NCBI RefSeq assembly: GCF_019456655.1
Contig: NZ_CP080332.1
Coordinates: 3,224,001 to 3,288,000, forward strand
Length of the DNA stretch: 64,000 nt
Direction: 5' to 3'
From: Mycolicibacterium diernhoferi
GTDB taxonomy: Bacteria > Actinomycetota > Actinomycetes > Mycobacteriales > Mycobacteriaceae
Shown here: in pieces, positions 26,315 to 34,584 of the stretch
Layout: each line of letters opens with the position of its first letter
Position numbering within the stretch: the stretch's first letter is position 1
Notes under the pieces: model-generated
Seen by the model: the letters and a program-made list of their open reading frames with translations, nothing else
Told to the model about the DNA's origin: nothing
Databases searched by the model: none
Program-made: the position numbers and the translations under genes

Positions 26315-27571
26315 TCAGCTGAACGAGGAGCGCGGCGCGCCGATGCCCGGATCGATCTTGACCGGGCCGGCGGCCGAAGGGGCGATCGGGAAGTCGAAGA
26401 TCGCGGTCGGAATGTACACCGTTGCACAGGCATTCGGTATGTCCACGACACCGGACAGCCTGCCCTCGATGGGCGCGGCGCCGAGCAGCAGATAGGCCTG
26501 CTCCGGGCTGTAGCCGAACTTGGTCAGGTAGTCGATCGCGTGCAGGCAGGCCCGCTGGTAGGACAGATGCGAGTCCAGGTAGCGCTGTTCGCCGTCGAGA
26601 GTGACCGAAGTGCCGGAGAATGCCAGCCACTCCGAGTACTGCGGATCGGTGTTTCCCGGCATGAAGATGGCGTTCTCGCTGACCCCGTAGGTCTCCATGC
26701 CGCCGGGGATCACGTCGACGCGCAGGTCGATGAACCCGCCCATCTCGATGGCCCCACAGAAGGTGATCTCGCCGTCACCCTGCGAGAAGTGCAGGTCGCC
26801 CACCGACAGATTGGCGCCGTCGACGAACACCGGGTAGAAGATGCGGCTGCCCTTGGTGAGGTTCTTGATGTCCTGGTTGCCGCCGTTCTCCCGCGGCGGG
26901 GCGGTCCGCGCGGCCTCGGCGGCGGCCTTGACGAAGCCATCCCCGGAGAGGCCACCCAGAATCGCGTCCTGAGGCTCGGGCGGCAGCGCCAGTGGCGGCA
27001 CCCGGTCGGGGTCGGTGGCGATCAGCGCCGCCTCGCGGGTGTTCCAGGTGGACAGCAGTTTCGCCGACGGCGCGGTACCCATCAGTCCGGGGTGGACGAT
27101 GCCGGTGAACTCGACCCCGGGAATGTGGCGCGAGGTCGCCTTCTGCCCGGAGAAGTCCCAGATCGCCTTGTAGGCATCGGGGAACTGTTCGGTGAGAAAG
27201 CCGCCACCGTTCTCGGTCGGGAAGATCCCGGTGTAACCCCAGCCCTGGCCGGCCAGCGGGCCGGAATCCTCCTGCGGGATCGGGCCCACGTCGAGGATGT
27301 CGACGATCAGCAGGTCGCCGGGCTTTGCACCCTCGACCGCGATCGGGCCGGACAGCACGTGCACCGTGGTCAAGGGGGCGTTGAGGATGTCGTCGGCGGA
27401 ATCGTCGTTGACGATCGCACCGTCGAACCACTCACGGCAGTGCACCCGGAACGAGTCACCCTTCTTGACCGTCACCGCCGCCGGGATATCCGGATGCCAG
27501 CGATTGTGGCCGAGCTTCTCCTGGTCGGTGAACTTCTTGGTGGAATCCAGCGGGAATACGACGTCGGGCAT
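26315..27571 (-). CDS. fmdA: Formamidase/acetamidase (FmdA/AmdA family)
   Basis: 418 residues, the normal family length. FmdA/AmdA features seen are DGAIVNDDSADDILNAPL, HVLSGPIAVEGAKPGDLL, FPTENGGGFL, HPGLMGTAP and GDLHFSQGDGEITFCGAIEM, which carry the metal and active-site residues. The enzyme hydrolyses formamide or acetamide to the acid and ammonia in the cytosol. ATG 27571 follows AAGGAG and lies 9 bp after fmdB, so fmdB-fmdA is an operon, as in other actinobacteria and in M. smegmatis acetamidase. It stands at the downstream end of the nitrogen-catabolic block and a PucR regulator gene is next to it. Confidence 0.93.
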   Translation of the reverse strand: MPDVVFPLDSTKKFTDQEKLGHNRWHPDIPAAVTVKKGDSFRVHCREWFDGAIVNDDSADDILNAPLTTVHVLSGPIAVEGAKPGDLLIVDILDVGPIPQEDSGPLAGQGWGYTGIFPTENGGGFLTEQFPDAYKAIWDFSGQKATSRHIPGVEFTGIVHPGLMGTAPSAKLLSTWNTREAALIATDPDRVPPLALPPEPQDAILGGLSGDGFVKAAAEAARTAPPRENGGNQDIKNLTKGSRIFYPVFVDGANLSVGDLHFSQGDGEITFCGAIEMGGFIDLRVDVIPGGMETYGVSENAIFMPGNTDPQYSEWLAFSGTSVTLDGEQRYLDSHLSYQRACLHAIDYLTKFGYSPEQAYLLLGAAPIEGRLSGVVDIPNACATVYIPTAIFDFPIAPSAAGPVKIDPGIGAPRSSFS

Positions 27572-27580
27572 GGAAACTCC

Positions 27581-27862
27581 TTATGCTCGTGGCAGTTTCT
27601 GGTGAAGTGGATTGGTGGTGACCTTCTGGCGCCGGCCTGGCGCCGACGGTCGGGTCACCACCGCCGGCCGGTCGGCGGTCGCCCGGGTGGCATCCTGCAG
27701 TGCCATCGCGGCACCGGAACGGCCCAGGTTCGGGGCCGCGATCATCCTGCGGGCCGGACCCGCACAGGTGGGACAGTCGATGACGTCGGGACGATCATTC
27801 ATCGAATACAGCTGCGCCGTAACATCGCAGCCTGACTTGCAACGAAATACGTAGAGAACCAA
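27581..27862 (-). CDS. fmdB: FmdB family zinc-ribbon protein
   Basis: 93 residues. The first 45 form a zinc ribbon with cysteines in FRCKSGCDV and CPTCAGPARRMI, the usual FmdB layout, ending in a basic, disordered tail. The start is the rare TTG at 27862, giving MVLYVFRC, which matches the family opening, and GAGGAA lies 6 nt before it. FmdB proteins accompany fmdA and are thought to regulate amidase formation, though the mechanism is not settled. It is the first gene of fmdBA and has about 190 bp of upstream sequence as promoter. Confidence 0.85.
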   Translation of the reverse strand: MVLYVFRCKSGCDVTAQLYSMNDRPDVIDCPTCAGPARRMIAAPNLGRSGAAMALQDATRATADRPAVVTRPSAPGRRQKVTTNPLHQKLPRA

Positions 27863-28055
27863 TAGGTTTCCTCACGGTGTCTGACGGTTGCACTGAAGAC
27901 AACCGCAACACTACCGCCGGGGGCCGGGGTCGGCAGGGCACTTGGACAAGCCTACATACGAACCGGATGCGGGTGTAGCGGTGTACAGACGTACCCACCG
28001 GCCAGCCCTGAACCGCAGCGACTACTTTGCGCCGGAGTGCTTCCCGCTCAACGGA

Positions 28056-29258
28056 TCAGCGGCGCGGCACGGCGCCTGCGTTACCGGTGGCGGCGTGCCG
28101 GGCCGCGGTGTCGCGCATCCCCATCTTCACCGCGGCCCACAGAGCGATGCGGAAGTTGATCCGGTCGGTCTCTTCGAACGGATTGGCGCCGGTGAGCTCG
28201 GTGACCTTCGCCAACCGGTTACGCAGCGTGTTCACGTGGACGTACAGCGTGTTGGCGGCGGAGCTGATGTCGCGACCCGGCGCCAGGAAGGCCTCCAGGG
28301 AGGACACCAGATGGGAATTGTTCACCCGGTCGTGATCGACCAGCGGGACCAGCAGCCGCTGCACGAACGGGACCAGCCGGACCTTCGGGACGGCTGCCAG
28401 CAGGCCGTCCAGGGTGGCGATCTCGTCGATGTGCACAGTGCGCCGCCACCGGACGGCTTCCTGCAACGCCTCCATGGCCTCCGGGATGGCATAGGCCATC
28501 GACTGGGCGTCCGGCGCCATCGCGACGCCGCAGACCAACTCGGACTCCGACAGCGCGGCGGTGAATTCCTCGGTGTGCGCGCACAGCGCCACCAGGCCGT
28601 CGTCGAGGAGCGCCACCGTACCGCCGTGGGAGTCCACCAGCTGGTGCACCGCACCGTGGGAGTCCGGCGCGAAGGCGCACACCACCACCGGGCCGGCGGC
28701 CAGGCCATGCTCGGCCAGGGCACTCTGCACCGGGCCGACCCCCAACGTGCCCGCCACGAACCAGCGCAGGAGCGACCCCAGGTCGCGTTCCCGGGCACCG
28801 ACCTCGCGGTCGGCGGTTCGCATCGATTCGGCCCAGTCCACGATCCGCCGGAACGGAATCTCGGCGGGCAGCGTCAACAGCGGCAGGCCCGCATCCTGGC
28901 AGGCGTGCAGCAACGCCGCCGGTGGCTCGTCGAACAGGTCGCCGAGTCCGACCACCAGTGCGCTGACACCCTGACCGGCCAGCGTGCTGACGTACCGCCG
29001 GACCGCCGCGTCCGGCTGATCGGCCACCGGTACGCCGACGCTGAGGATGAGCTCCCCGCCCGACAGGTACGGCGAGGGGTCGGCCAACTCGGTCGGATAG
29101 ACGTAGCGGATCGGCTGCGCCGACTCCCGGATCGGCGTCAGCGCGCCGACCTGCAGAGTCGGTTCCGAGAGCAGGTCGCACAGCCGCATGGTGCCGTCGT
29201 GCGGTGCTGCACAGTCGACCGCCGCAGCGCGCTCCGCTATCCGCCCAGCTGAGGTCAT
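28056..29258 (-). CDS. PucR family transcriptional regulator
   Basis: 400 residues. The N-terminal sensor domain starts near residue 24 (MRLCDLLSEPTLQVGAL) and matches the purine-catabolism regulatory type. The middle GGDEF-like segment is degenerate. The C-terminal PucR helix-turn-helix at about 335-385 has the family signature NTLYVHVNTLRNRLAKVTELTG. PucR-type proteins activate purine, amine or other nitrogen catabolic genes when the substrate is present. ATG 29258 follows GGGAGGT. It lies 57 bp after the reductase gene and before fmdBA, so it is the likely regulator of both sets. Its operator is not identified. Confidence 0.9.
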   Translation of the reverse strand: MTSAGRIAERAAAVDCAAPHDGTMRLCDLLSEPTLQVGALTPIRESAQPIRYVYPTELADPSPYLSGGELILSVGVPVADQPDAAVRRYVSTLAGQGVSALVVGLGDLFDEPPAALLHACQDAGLPLLTLPAEIPFRRIVDWAESMRTADREVGARERDLGSLLRWFVAGTLGVGPVQSALAEHGLAAGPVVVCAFAPDSHGAVHQLVDSHGGTVALLDDGLVALCAHTEEFTAALSESELVCGVAMAPDAQSMAYAIPEAMEALQEAVRWRRTVHIDEIATLDGLLAAVPKVRLVPFVQRLLVPLVDHDRVNNSHLVSSLEAFLAPGRDISSAANTLYVHVNTLRNRLAKVTELTGANPFEETDRINFRIALWAAVKMGMRDTAARHAATGNAGAVPRR

Positions 29259-29315
29259 CGGTACCTCCCAGCGAGAGCGTTCATGTCAGGCGAGTCTAGG
29301 ACCGTGAAACCATCG

Positions 29316-30263
29316 CTACAGGTCGAGGGCCAGTCTGCTGCCGCAGCGAGCCCGTGATACGCAAATCATCATAGTGCTGTTCGCCTGCCGCTCGCTCTCG
29401 GTCAGCAAATCGTCACGGTGGTCAACATCACCGCCGAGCACCTTGGTCTCACAGGTCCCGCAGAACCCGGCCCCGCAGGAATAGGGCGTGTCCGGCAGCG
29501 CCTGCAGCACCGCGTCGAGCACGCTCTCCCCCGCCCCCACCGAGACGGTCACCCCAGTGCGGACCAGTTCCACCTCGAAGGCCTCGTCATCGTCGGCCGC
29601 CACGGGTGCGGAGCTTCCGTCGGCGGTGAACCGCTCGATGTGCACCACCCGGTCCGCGAACTGCTCCCCCGCCTGCTGGACGGCCGCCAGCATCCCCGGC
29701 GGGCCGCAGCAGTACACGTGGGTGCCCGCGGGACTGGCGTCGAACAGCCCCGCGATGTCGGGCAGCCCGTCCTCGTCCTGCGGCATCACCGTGACGTCCG
29801 CCCATGCCTGCAGACGGTCCAGGTACGCCATCGCCGTCCGGGTGCGCCCGCCGTAGACCAACCGCATCGGAGGCGGGCTGGGCTGGGCCCGCAGGGCTTC
29901 CATCATCGCCAGGATGGGGGTGATGCCGATCCCGCCGGCCAGGAACAGGTACTGCGGGGCCGGCCCCAACTCGAAGTTGTTGCGCGGCTCGCCGACCTCC
30001 AGTGCCTCCCCGATGCGTAGCTGTTGGTGGATCTCGCGTGAGCCGCCCCGCCCGTCGGCCACCAACAGCACCGCCACGGTGTAGCTGTACGGATCGTCGA
30101 GCGGACCGCACAGCGAGTACTGCCGGACCAGGCCCGACCCGAGGGTGAGCGGGACATGGGCGCCGGGCGCCCATGCCGGCAGCCGCTCCCCGGTGGGACT
30201 GCGCAGTTGCACCGAGATCACACCGTCTGCTTCCAGCCGGAGTTGTGTGACGTGCAGCTTCAT
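29316..30263 (-). CDS. PDR/VanB-type oxidoreductase (FMN, NAD, 2Fe-2S)
   Basis: 315 residues in the order flavin domain, NAD domain, ferredoxin. The FMN-type flavin domain has RQYSLCGPLDD (about residue 47). The NAD-binding part has FLAGGIGITPILAMM (near 107) and YCCGPPGML (near 185). The C-terminal plant-type 2Fe-2S domain has CGAGFCGTCETKVLGG and a final cysteine in MMICVSRA. Such reductases pass electrons from NAD(P)H to a Rieske oxygenase (vanillate demethylase VanB type). The gene begins 4 bp after the Rieske gene, so the two form one enzyme system. It is cytosolic. Confidence 0.93.
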   Translation of the reverse strand: MKLHVTQLRLEADGVISVQLRSPTGERLPAWAPGAHVPLTLGSGLVRQYSLCGPLDDPYSYTVAVLLVADGRGGSREIHQQLRIGEALEVGEPRNNFELGPAPQYLFLAGGIGITPILAMMEALRAQPSPPPMRLVYGGRTRTAMAYLDRLQAWADVTVMPQDEDGLPDIAGLFDASPAGTHVYCCGPPGMLAAVQQAGEQFADRVVHIERFTADGSSAPVAADDDEAFEVELVRTGVTVSVGAGESVLDAVLQALPDTPYSCGAGFCGTCETKVLGGDVDHRDDLLTESERQANSTMMICVSRARCGSRLALDL

Positions 30264-30267
30264 CGCA

Positions 30268-31302
30268 TCAGTTCCGCCCGGGCTCGTCGGTGTTCAGTCC
30301 GCGCGCCTCCTGGATGGCCTGCACCGCGAATTGCGTTGCCCGGCGGTAGTTCAGCGTGTAGATGTCCGCGGGTGCGGAGACTTCGACAGCCTGGCCGGCC
30401 AGCGGAACCTCCTTGGGTTCAAGGCCACCCAGTATCGGGGTGTCCTCGTTGAACACCTTGGTCTCGATTTCCAGGATCTCGTCGACGGTGCCGCCACGGA
30501 AGTCACGATCGGTGGCGACACCCCAGAAGATGATGCACTTGTCGTAGCTGACCGGGGACGGGAAATCCACCAGATACCGCTTGCCGGTCTCCGGTCCGAA
30601 GTCGTACAGGATCGTCGCGATACCCGGCGCGTAGGAGTGGTAATGCATCCAGGAGTCGCCGATGTCGGAGAAGTCCGAATCCGGCACCTGCTGGTAGAAG
30701 TAGGACGCCCAGACCTCGCGGCCCTCCCGCTTGACGTCGAGATCGGAGACCACCGGATTCACCTCGCCCATCGAATCCGCGTGCACGAACGGGAAATGCG
30801 CCATGTCACGGAAGTTCTCGGTCGCCGCCATGAAGCCGCAATCGGCGTGAATCGGTTCGGCCGCACGCCATTCCAGTTCCAGATCGGCGATCTCCGGCGG
30901 GTTCGGCAGGTCGAAGACCGGGTCTCCCAGGCACGTCCAGATGTGCTCGAACCGCTCGATCACCGGGTAGGCCTTGATCGCGGCCTTCGGCGGAATCCGG
31001 CCGCCCTCGGGCAGTGAGGGGATGGCCGTGCACGCTCCGGACTGGCCGTCGAACTGCCATCCGTGGTACGGGCAGGCGATACTGTCACCTTCGACGACAC
31101 CGTCGGCCAGGTTGCCGCCACGATGGATGCAACGGCGATCGGTGACCCGGGCCGCGCCGGTGGAATCACGGAAGACCACCAGGTTGTGATCGAGCAGGCG
31201 GGCCTCCTGCGGTGTGTCGATGTCCTGTGAGCGGGCCACCACGAACCACACGTGCTGATAGGCCTCACGGAGCTTCTCCGGGGTGAGCGCTTCCTGTTTC
31301 AT
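30268..31302 (-). CDS. Rieske non-heme iron oxygenase, alpha subunit (VanA-like)
   Basis: 344 residues from ATG 31302 (AAGGAG upstream). The Rieske cluster ligands are C58, H60, C77 and H80 (CIHRGG, CPYHGW). The mononuclear iron site is seen in TENFRDMAHFPFVH: D166 bridging, with H169 and H174 as ligands. The length and single-component oxygenase form match the vanillate O-demethylase/N-demethylase group, so the reaction is probably hydroxylation leading to O- or N-dealkylation. The start overlaps the deacetylase stop by 4 bp, and the electron-transfer partner is encoded 4 bp downstream. The neighbours suggest a nitrogen-containing substrate. I cannot name it. Confidence 0.92.
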   Translation of the reverse strand: MKQEALTPEKLREAYQHVWFVVARSQDIDTPQEARLLDHNLVVFRDSTGAARVTDRRCIHRGGNLADGVVEGDSIACPYHGWQFDGQSGACTAIPSLPEGGRIPPKAAIKAYPVIERFEHIWTCLGDPVFDLPNPPEIADLELEWRAAEPIHADCGFMAATENFRDMAHFPFVHADSMGEVNPVVSDLDVKREGREVWASYFYQQVPDSDFSDIGDSWMHYHSYAPGIATILYDFGPETGKRYLVDFPSPVSYDKCIIFWGVATDRDFRGGTVDEILEIETKVFNEDTPILGGLEPKEVPLAGQAVEVSAPADIYTLNYRRATQFAVQAIQEARGLNTDEPGRN

Positions 31303-32192
31303 CGGTCGATACTCCTTACGGTGGGCGTGAATTCGGGTCGGGTCAGGGTGCGCGGGGTGAGCTGCTGGGCCCGCACATGCTCGGCGATCTGTGCCATGCT
31401 CGCGATCCACACGTCGTCCATCGCGGCGACGTCGGCGATGAACTCCCGCAGTGCTGCCGCGCGGCCGGGCCGTCCGGACAGGAACGGGTGGTTGGTGAGG
31501 ATCCAGGCACCACCCACCTCCCGCATTGCGTCGAGTTCACTTCGGTAGAGCTCGATCGCCTTGGCCGGTGTCTCGATCATTCCGACGGAGAAGTCCGGCA
31601 CGAAGCAGTACTGCTGCCAGTCGTCGAGCGCCCAGCTGACCGGGAGTTCGACCAACGATTCACCGTCGGTGACTGCGAGTTCGTAGGGATGATCGGAATC
31701 CATCAGGGTGGAGTCGTAGAGGAAGCCGAACTCGGCGAGCAGTTTCGGTGTGTGCCAGTTCATCTCCCACATCGGGGCGCGGTACCCGACCGGGGTCACC
31801 CCGGTGACCTCGACCAGCGCGTCCATACCGCGCTGCAGATACGCGCGCTCGGTGGCCTCGTCGACACCGACCAGCGACTCGTGCAGGTAACCGTGATGGG
31901 CGATCTCGTGTCCGGCCGTGACGAGCGAGCGGATCGGCTCGGGATGCCGGTGTGCGGTGTAGCCGGGAACGAAGAACGTGGCCGGGACCTGCAGGTCGTC
32001 CAGGATGCCGAGCAGCCGCGGTATGCCCACCAGCGGCCCGTAGGCCTGATGCGACATCGAGCCCATCCGATCGGCGAAGGCCGGATCTGTGGTCAGCAGC
32101 GGAGATTCGGCATCCACGTCGAAGGTGAAGGCCACGGCGCAGGTCTTGCCGTCCGGCCAGGACACCGGTCCGGCGGGGATCAGCGCGGTCAT
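31299..32192 (-). CDS. NodB-fold polysaccharide deacetylase family protein
   Basis: 297 residues. The NodB metal motif [10 protein letters not shown] has D25 and D27; the histidines are in [13 protein letters not shown] (H99, H100, H104). [10 protein letters not shown] is the third block, and [10 protein letters not shown] carries the late His. The FDVDAES form is typical of cytosolic members that hydrolyse C-N bonds, such as PuuE-type allantoinase and related amidases, rather than of secreted chitin/peptidoglycan deacetylases. There is no signal peptide, which supports that. It overlaps by 4 bp both the ureohydrolase stop upstream and the Rieske start downstream, so translation is coupled. 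Role inferred: deformylation, deacylation or ring opening of a nitrogen compound. Confidence 0.88.
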   Translation of the reverse strand: MTALIPAGPVSWPDGKTCAVAFTFDVDAESPLLTTDPAFADRMGSMSHQAYGPLVGIPRLLGILDDLQVPATFFVPGYTAHRHPEPIRSLVTAGHEIAHHGYLHESLVGVDEATERAYLQRGMDALVEVTGVTPVGYRAPMWEMNWHTPKLLAEFGFLYDSTLMDSDHPYELAVTDGESLVELPVSWALDDWQQYCFVPDFSVGMIETPAKAIELYRSELDAMREVGGAWILTNHPFLSGRPGRAAALREFIADVAAMDDVWIASMAQIAEHVRAQQLTPRTLTRPEFTPTVRSIDR

Positions 32193-33148
32193 CGCTGCAC
32201 CTTCCTTGCGAATACGGACAGGAACTCCCAGGTCACGTTGGCGGCAGCGATCGAGGTGATCTCGGCGTGGTCGTAGGCCGGAGAGACCTCCACGACGTCG
32301 GCGCCGACGAGGTTCACGCCATCCAGACCGCGGACGATGTCGAGCAGTTCACGGCTGGACATGCCACCGGCCTCGGGGGTCCCGGTGCCCGGCGCGTGAG
32401 CCGGGTCCAGGACGTCGATGTCGACCGAGACGTAGACCGGCGCGTCACCGACCCGTTCCTTGATGCGTGCCAGAACGCCTTCGGCGCCCAGACTGTCGAT
32501 ATCGCGGCAGGTGATGACCGAGAACCCGAAGTTGGCGTCCTCGACCAGATCCTGGCGGCTGTAGATCGATCCGCGAACCCCGACATGGACATTGCTGTCG
32601 AGCAGGAGCCCCTCTTCATAGGCCCGCCGGAACGGCGATCCGTGCGTGATATCGGCTCCGTAGTAGGTGTCCCAGGTGTCCAGGTGCGCGTCGAAGTGCA
32701 CCAAGGCCATCGGGCCGTGCACCGAGTGCGCCGCCCGCAGCGACGGCAGTGCCACCGAGTGGTCGCCACCGAGGATGACCGCCCGGGCTCCCCCGGCCAG
32801 CAGACCGGTGAGCTCCCCGCTGATCTGGTCCACCGCCTGGCCGATGTCGAAGGGGTTGCAGGCGATATCGCCGGCGTCGGCGATCTGGCAGACCTCGAAC
32901 GGGCTGATGTCGAGTTCCGGGTTGTAACCCCGGATCAACCGCGAACCCTGCCGAATGGCGTTGGGGCCGAAGCGGGCACCCGGCCGGTAGGTGACGGCGC
33001 TGTCGAACGGCACGCCCACCAGGAGGACGTCGGCACTGCTGACATCCTCCAGCCGCGGCAGCCGAGCGAAGGTCGTCCAGCCCGCGTAGCGAGGTTGCTG
33101 TTGGGGGTCGGCCGGCCCCACGATGGCACGGCCGCTGTCGTTGCTCAT
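32189..33148 (-). CDS. Ureohydrolase (agmatinase/guanidino-acid hydrolase family)
   Basis: 319 residues. All six manganese-ligand positions are present: H130 (GGDHS), D153, H155 and D157 (HFDAHLDTW), D243 and D245 ([19 protein letters not shown]). The enzyme cleaves a guanidino group to release urea. Family members act on agmatine, guanidinobutyrate, guanidinopropionate and, in recent reports, on guanidine or metformin-type compounds, so calling it agmatinase would be premature. The RPGARFGP and HGSPFRRA loops fit the agmatinase branch. ATG 33148 follows AGGAAAGG. It overlaps the next gene by 4 bp. No urease or urea carboxylase gene is in the window. Confidence 0.92.
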   Translation of the reverse strand: MSNDSGRAIVGPADPQQQPRYAGWTTFARLPRLEDVSSADVLLVGVPFDSAVTYRPGARFGPNAIRQGSRLIRGYNPELDISPFEVCQIADAGDIACNPFDIGQAVDQISGELTGLLAGGARAVILGGDHSVALPSLRAAHSVHGPMALVHFDAHLDTWDTYYGADITHGSPFRRAYEEGLLLDSNVHVGVRGSIYSRQDLVEDANFGFSVITCRDIDSLGAEGVLARIKERVGDAPVYVSVDIDVLDPAHAPGTGTPEAGGMSSRELLDIVRGLDGVNLVGADVVEVSPAYDHAEITSIAAANVTWEFLSVFARKVQR

Positions 33149-33178
33149 TTACTACCTTTCCTGGCTTTACTGGCTTTC

Positions 33179-33883
33179 TCAGACACGATTTCTGGACAAT
33201 CCGCCGTCGACGTTCACGATCTGGCCGACAGCTGCCCCGAGTTGACGCTGGCAGAGCAGTCCGATGGTGGCGGCCACCTGCTCCACCGAGCCCACCGCGC
33301 CGGTCGGCGGCAACGGTGCGGACGCGTCGCAGACCGACCACTCCGAATCCACCGCGCCGACGGCGACGGCATTGACACCCACCCCGAAACGGCCGAAGTC
33401 ACGGGTCAGGGTTTTGGTCAGAGCGACAATCCCGCCCGCGGCGGTCGCCACCGCCGAAAGGCCCGCACCCCCGATATGCCAACGCGAGGTGGTCAGCACG
33501 ATGCGTCCGCCGGAGTTGTTGTCGCGCATCGAGGTTGCCGCCGCCTGCGCGAAGAGGAAGCTTCCGGTCAGCGCGGAATCCACATGCTGCCAGAAGTCCG
33601 TCATCGACAGTTCGGTCAGGGGTGCGACGGTGGGCAGTCCGTGCGCGAGGACGAGGGCATCGATGCCGCCCATCGCCGCCACCGCCCGTTCGACCGCATC
33701 CTGCGCCTGCTCCACCGCACCAGGTCGGGCGTACACCTCCGGCGGGCCGTCGGGCACCGGGGCGTACCCCGCTGCCGCGTAGGTCCCGAAGGTATCTGCC
33801 CCACCGGCGATGAAGTGCTCGCGCACCGCCGCACCGAGTCGAGTATCCACACCGGTGACGAGCACCCGCGACTTGGCATCCAT
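33179..33883 (-). CDS. SDR-fold protein lacking catalytic Tyr and Lys
   Basis: 234 residues with an overall SDR fold, starting VLVTGVDTRLGAAV and ending QIVNVDGGLSRNRV as in FabG relatives. The motifs are broken: TGxxxGxG is TGVDTRLG, NNAG is LAHG (79-82), and aligning around SAVATAAGGIVALTKTL puts Val145 where the Tyr and Ala149 where the Lys should be. It is therefore unlikely to be a normal dehydrogenase. It may be a partner for the active SDR encoded just upstream (stop and start share one base, TGATG), as in heterodimeric SDR pairs. ATG 33883 is chosen because of that overlap. Confidence 0.8.
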   Translation of the reverse strand: MDAKSRVLVTGVDTRLGAAVREHFIAGGADTFGTYAAAGYAPVPDGPPEVYARPGAVEQAQDAVERAVAAMGGIDALVLAHGLPTVAPLTELSMTDFWQHVDSALTGSFLFAQAAATSMRDNNSGGRIVLTTSRWHIGGAGLSAVATAAGGIVALTKTLTRDFGRFGVGVNAVAVGAVDSEWSVCDASAPLPPTGAVGSVEQVAATIGLLCQRQLGAAVGQIVNVDGGLSRNRV

Positions 33884-34584
33884 CAGATCACCGTTCCGCT
33901 GTTGACCGACAACACTTCTCCGCACAGGAACAGGTCCTCCTCCACGAGCGCGCGGACCAATTCGGCCACCTCGCCGGGCAAGGCGATGCGTCCGGCCGGG
34001 ATGCTGTCGAGGAAACCCTGCTCCCGTTCCCAGGAGTCGGCGGGCAGCAGCGGGGTATCGCACGGGCCCGGCGCCACCGCGTTGACCAGCACCCCGTCCG
34101 GGGCCACCTCGACGGCGATGCTGCGCAGCAGGCTCAACGCGGCGGCCTTCGCCGCGGCGTAGTGCGCGTCGTTGCTGCCGCCGCCGATGGCGCGCTCGGA
34201 GGCGATACCGACGATCCGTCCGCTGCCCCGCTCGCGCATCTCCGGGAGCACCGCTGCGCAGATATGTGCCAGGCCGCCGACGTGGACGCGCAGCATCCGC
34301 TCCCAGGCCGACGGTGAGATCTCCAGCGCCGGCGTCTCCTCATAGTGCCCGGCACAGATGACCGCAGCGTCGATGCGGCCGAAACGTGCTCGGATTTCTG
34401 CGATCCCGTCCGCCACGGCACTTTCGTCGGCGACGTCGGCGACCAGCCACATATCGGTGTCCGGCGCCGGCTCCCGCGATATCGAGGTGACGATCCAGCC
34501 CCGCGCCCGGAGCAACCGCGCGATCGCCGCACCGATGCCGCTGCCGGCGCCGGTGATCACGGCTACCTGTCCGATGTCGCTCAC
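33883..34584 (-). CDS. Short-chain dehydrogenase/reductase
   Basis: 233 residues from GTG 34584, whose GTGA overlaps the permease stop. The cofactor motif TGAGSGIG follows VAVITG at the start, DVADESAV marks the adenine site, and the catalytic Tyr-Lys are in AHYAAAKAAALSLL. Unlike its neighbour it has the full active site. The C-terminus (LCGEVLSVNSGTVI) is FabG-like. It would oxidise an alcohol or reduce a carbonyl formed in the pathway of this operon. It is probably translated together with the permease and the inactive SDR. Confidence 0.88.
   Translation of the reverse strand: MSDIGQVAVITGAGSGIGAAIARLLRARGWIVTSISREPAPDTDMWLVADVADESAVADGIAEIRARFGRIDAAVICAGHYEETPALEISPSAWERMLRVHVGGLAHICAAVLPEMRERGSGRIVGIASERAIGGGSNDAHYAAAKAAALSLLRSIAVEVAPDGVLVNAVAPGPCDTPLLPADSWEREQGFLDSIPAGRIALPGEVAELVRALVEEDLFLCGEVLSVNSGTVI

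Noticed and set aside
32267..34162. 631-codon plus-strand frame opposite the ureohydrolase and SDR genes
   Set aside because: It is antisense to well-supported genes, with Arg/Asp/His-rich low-sense composition and no ribosome site.
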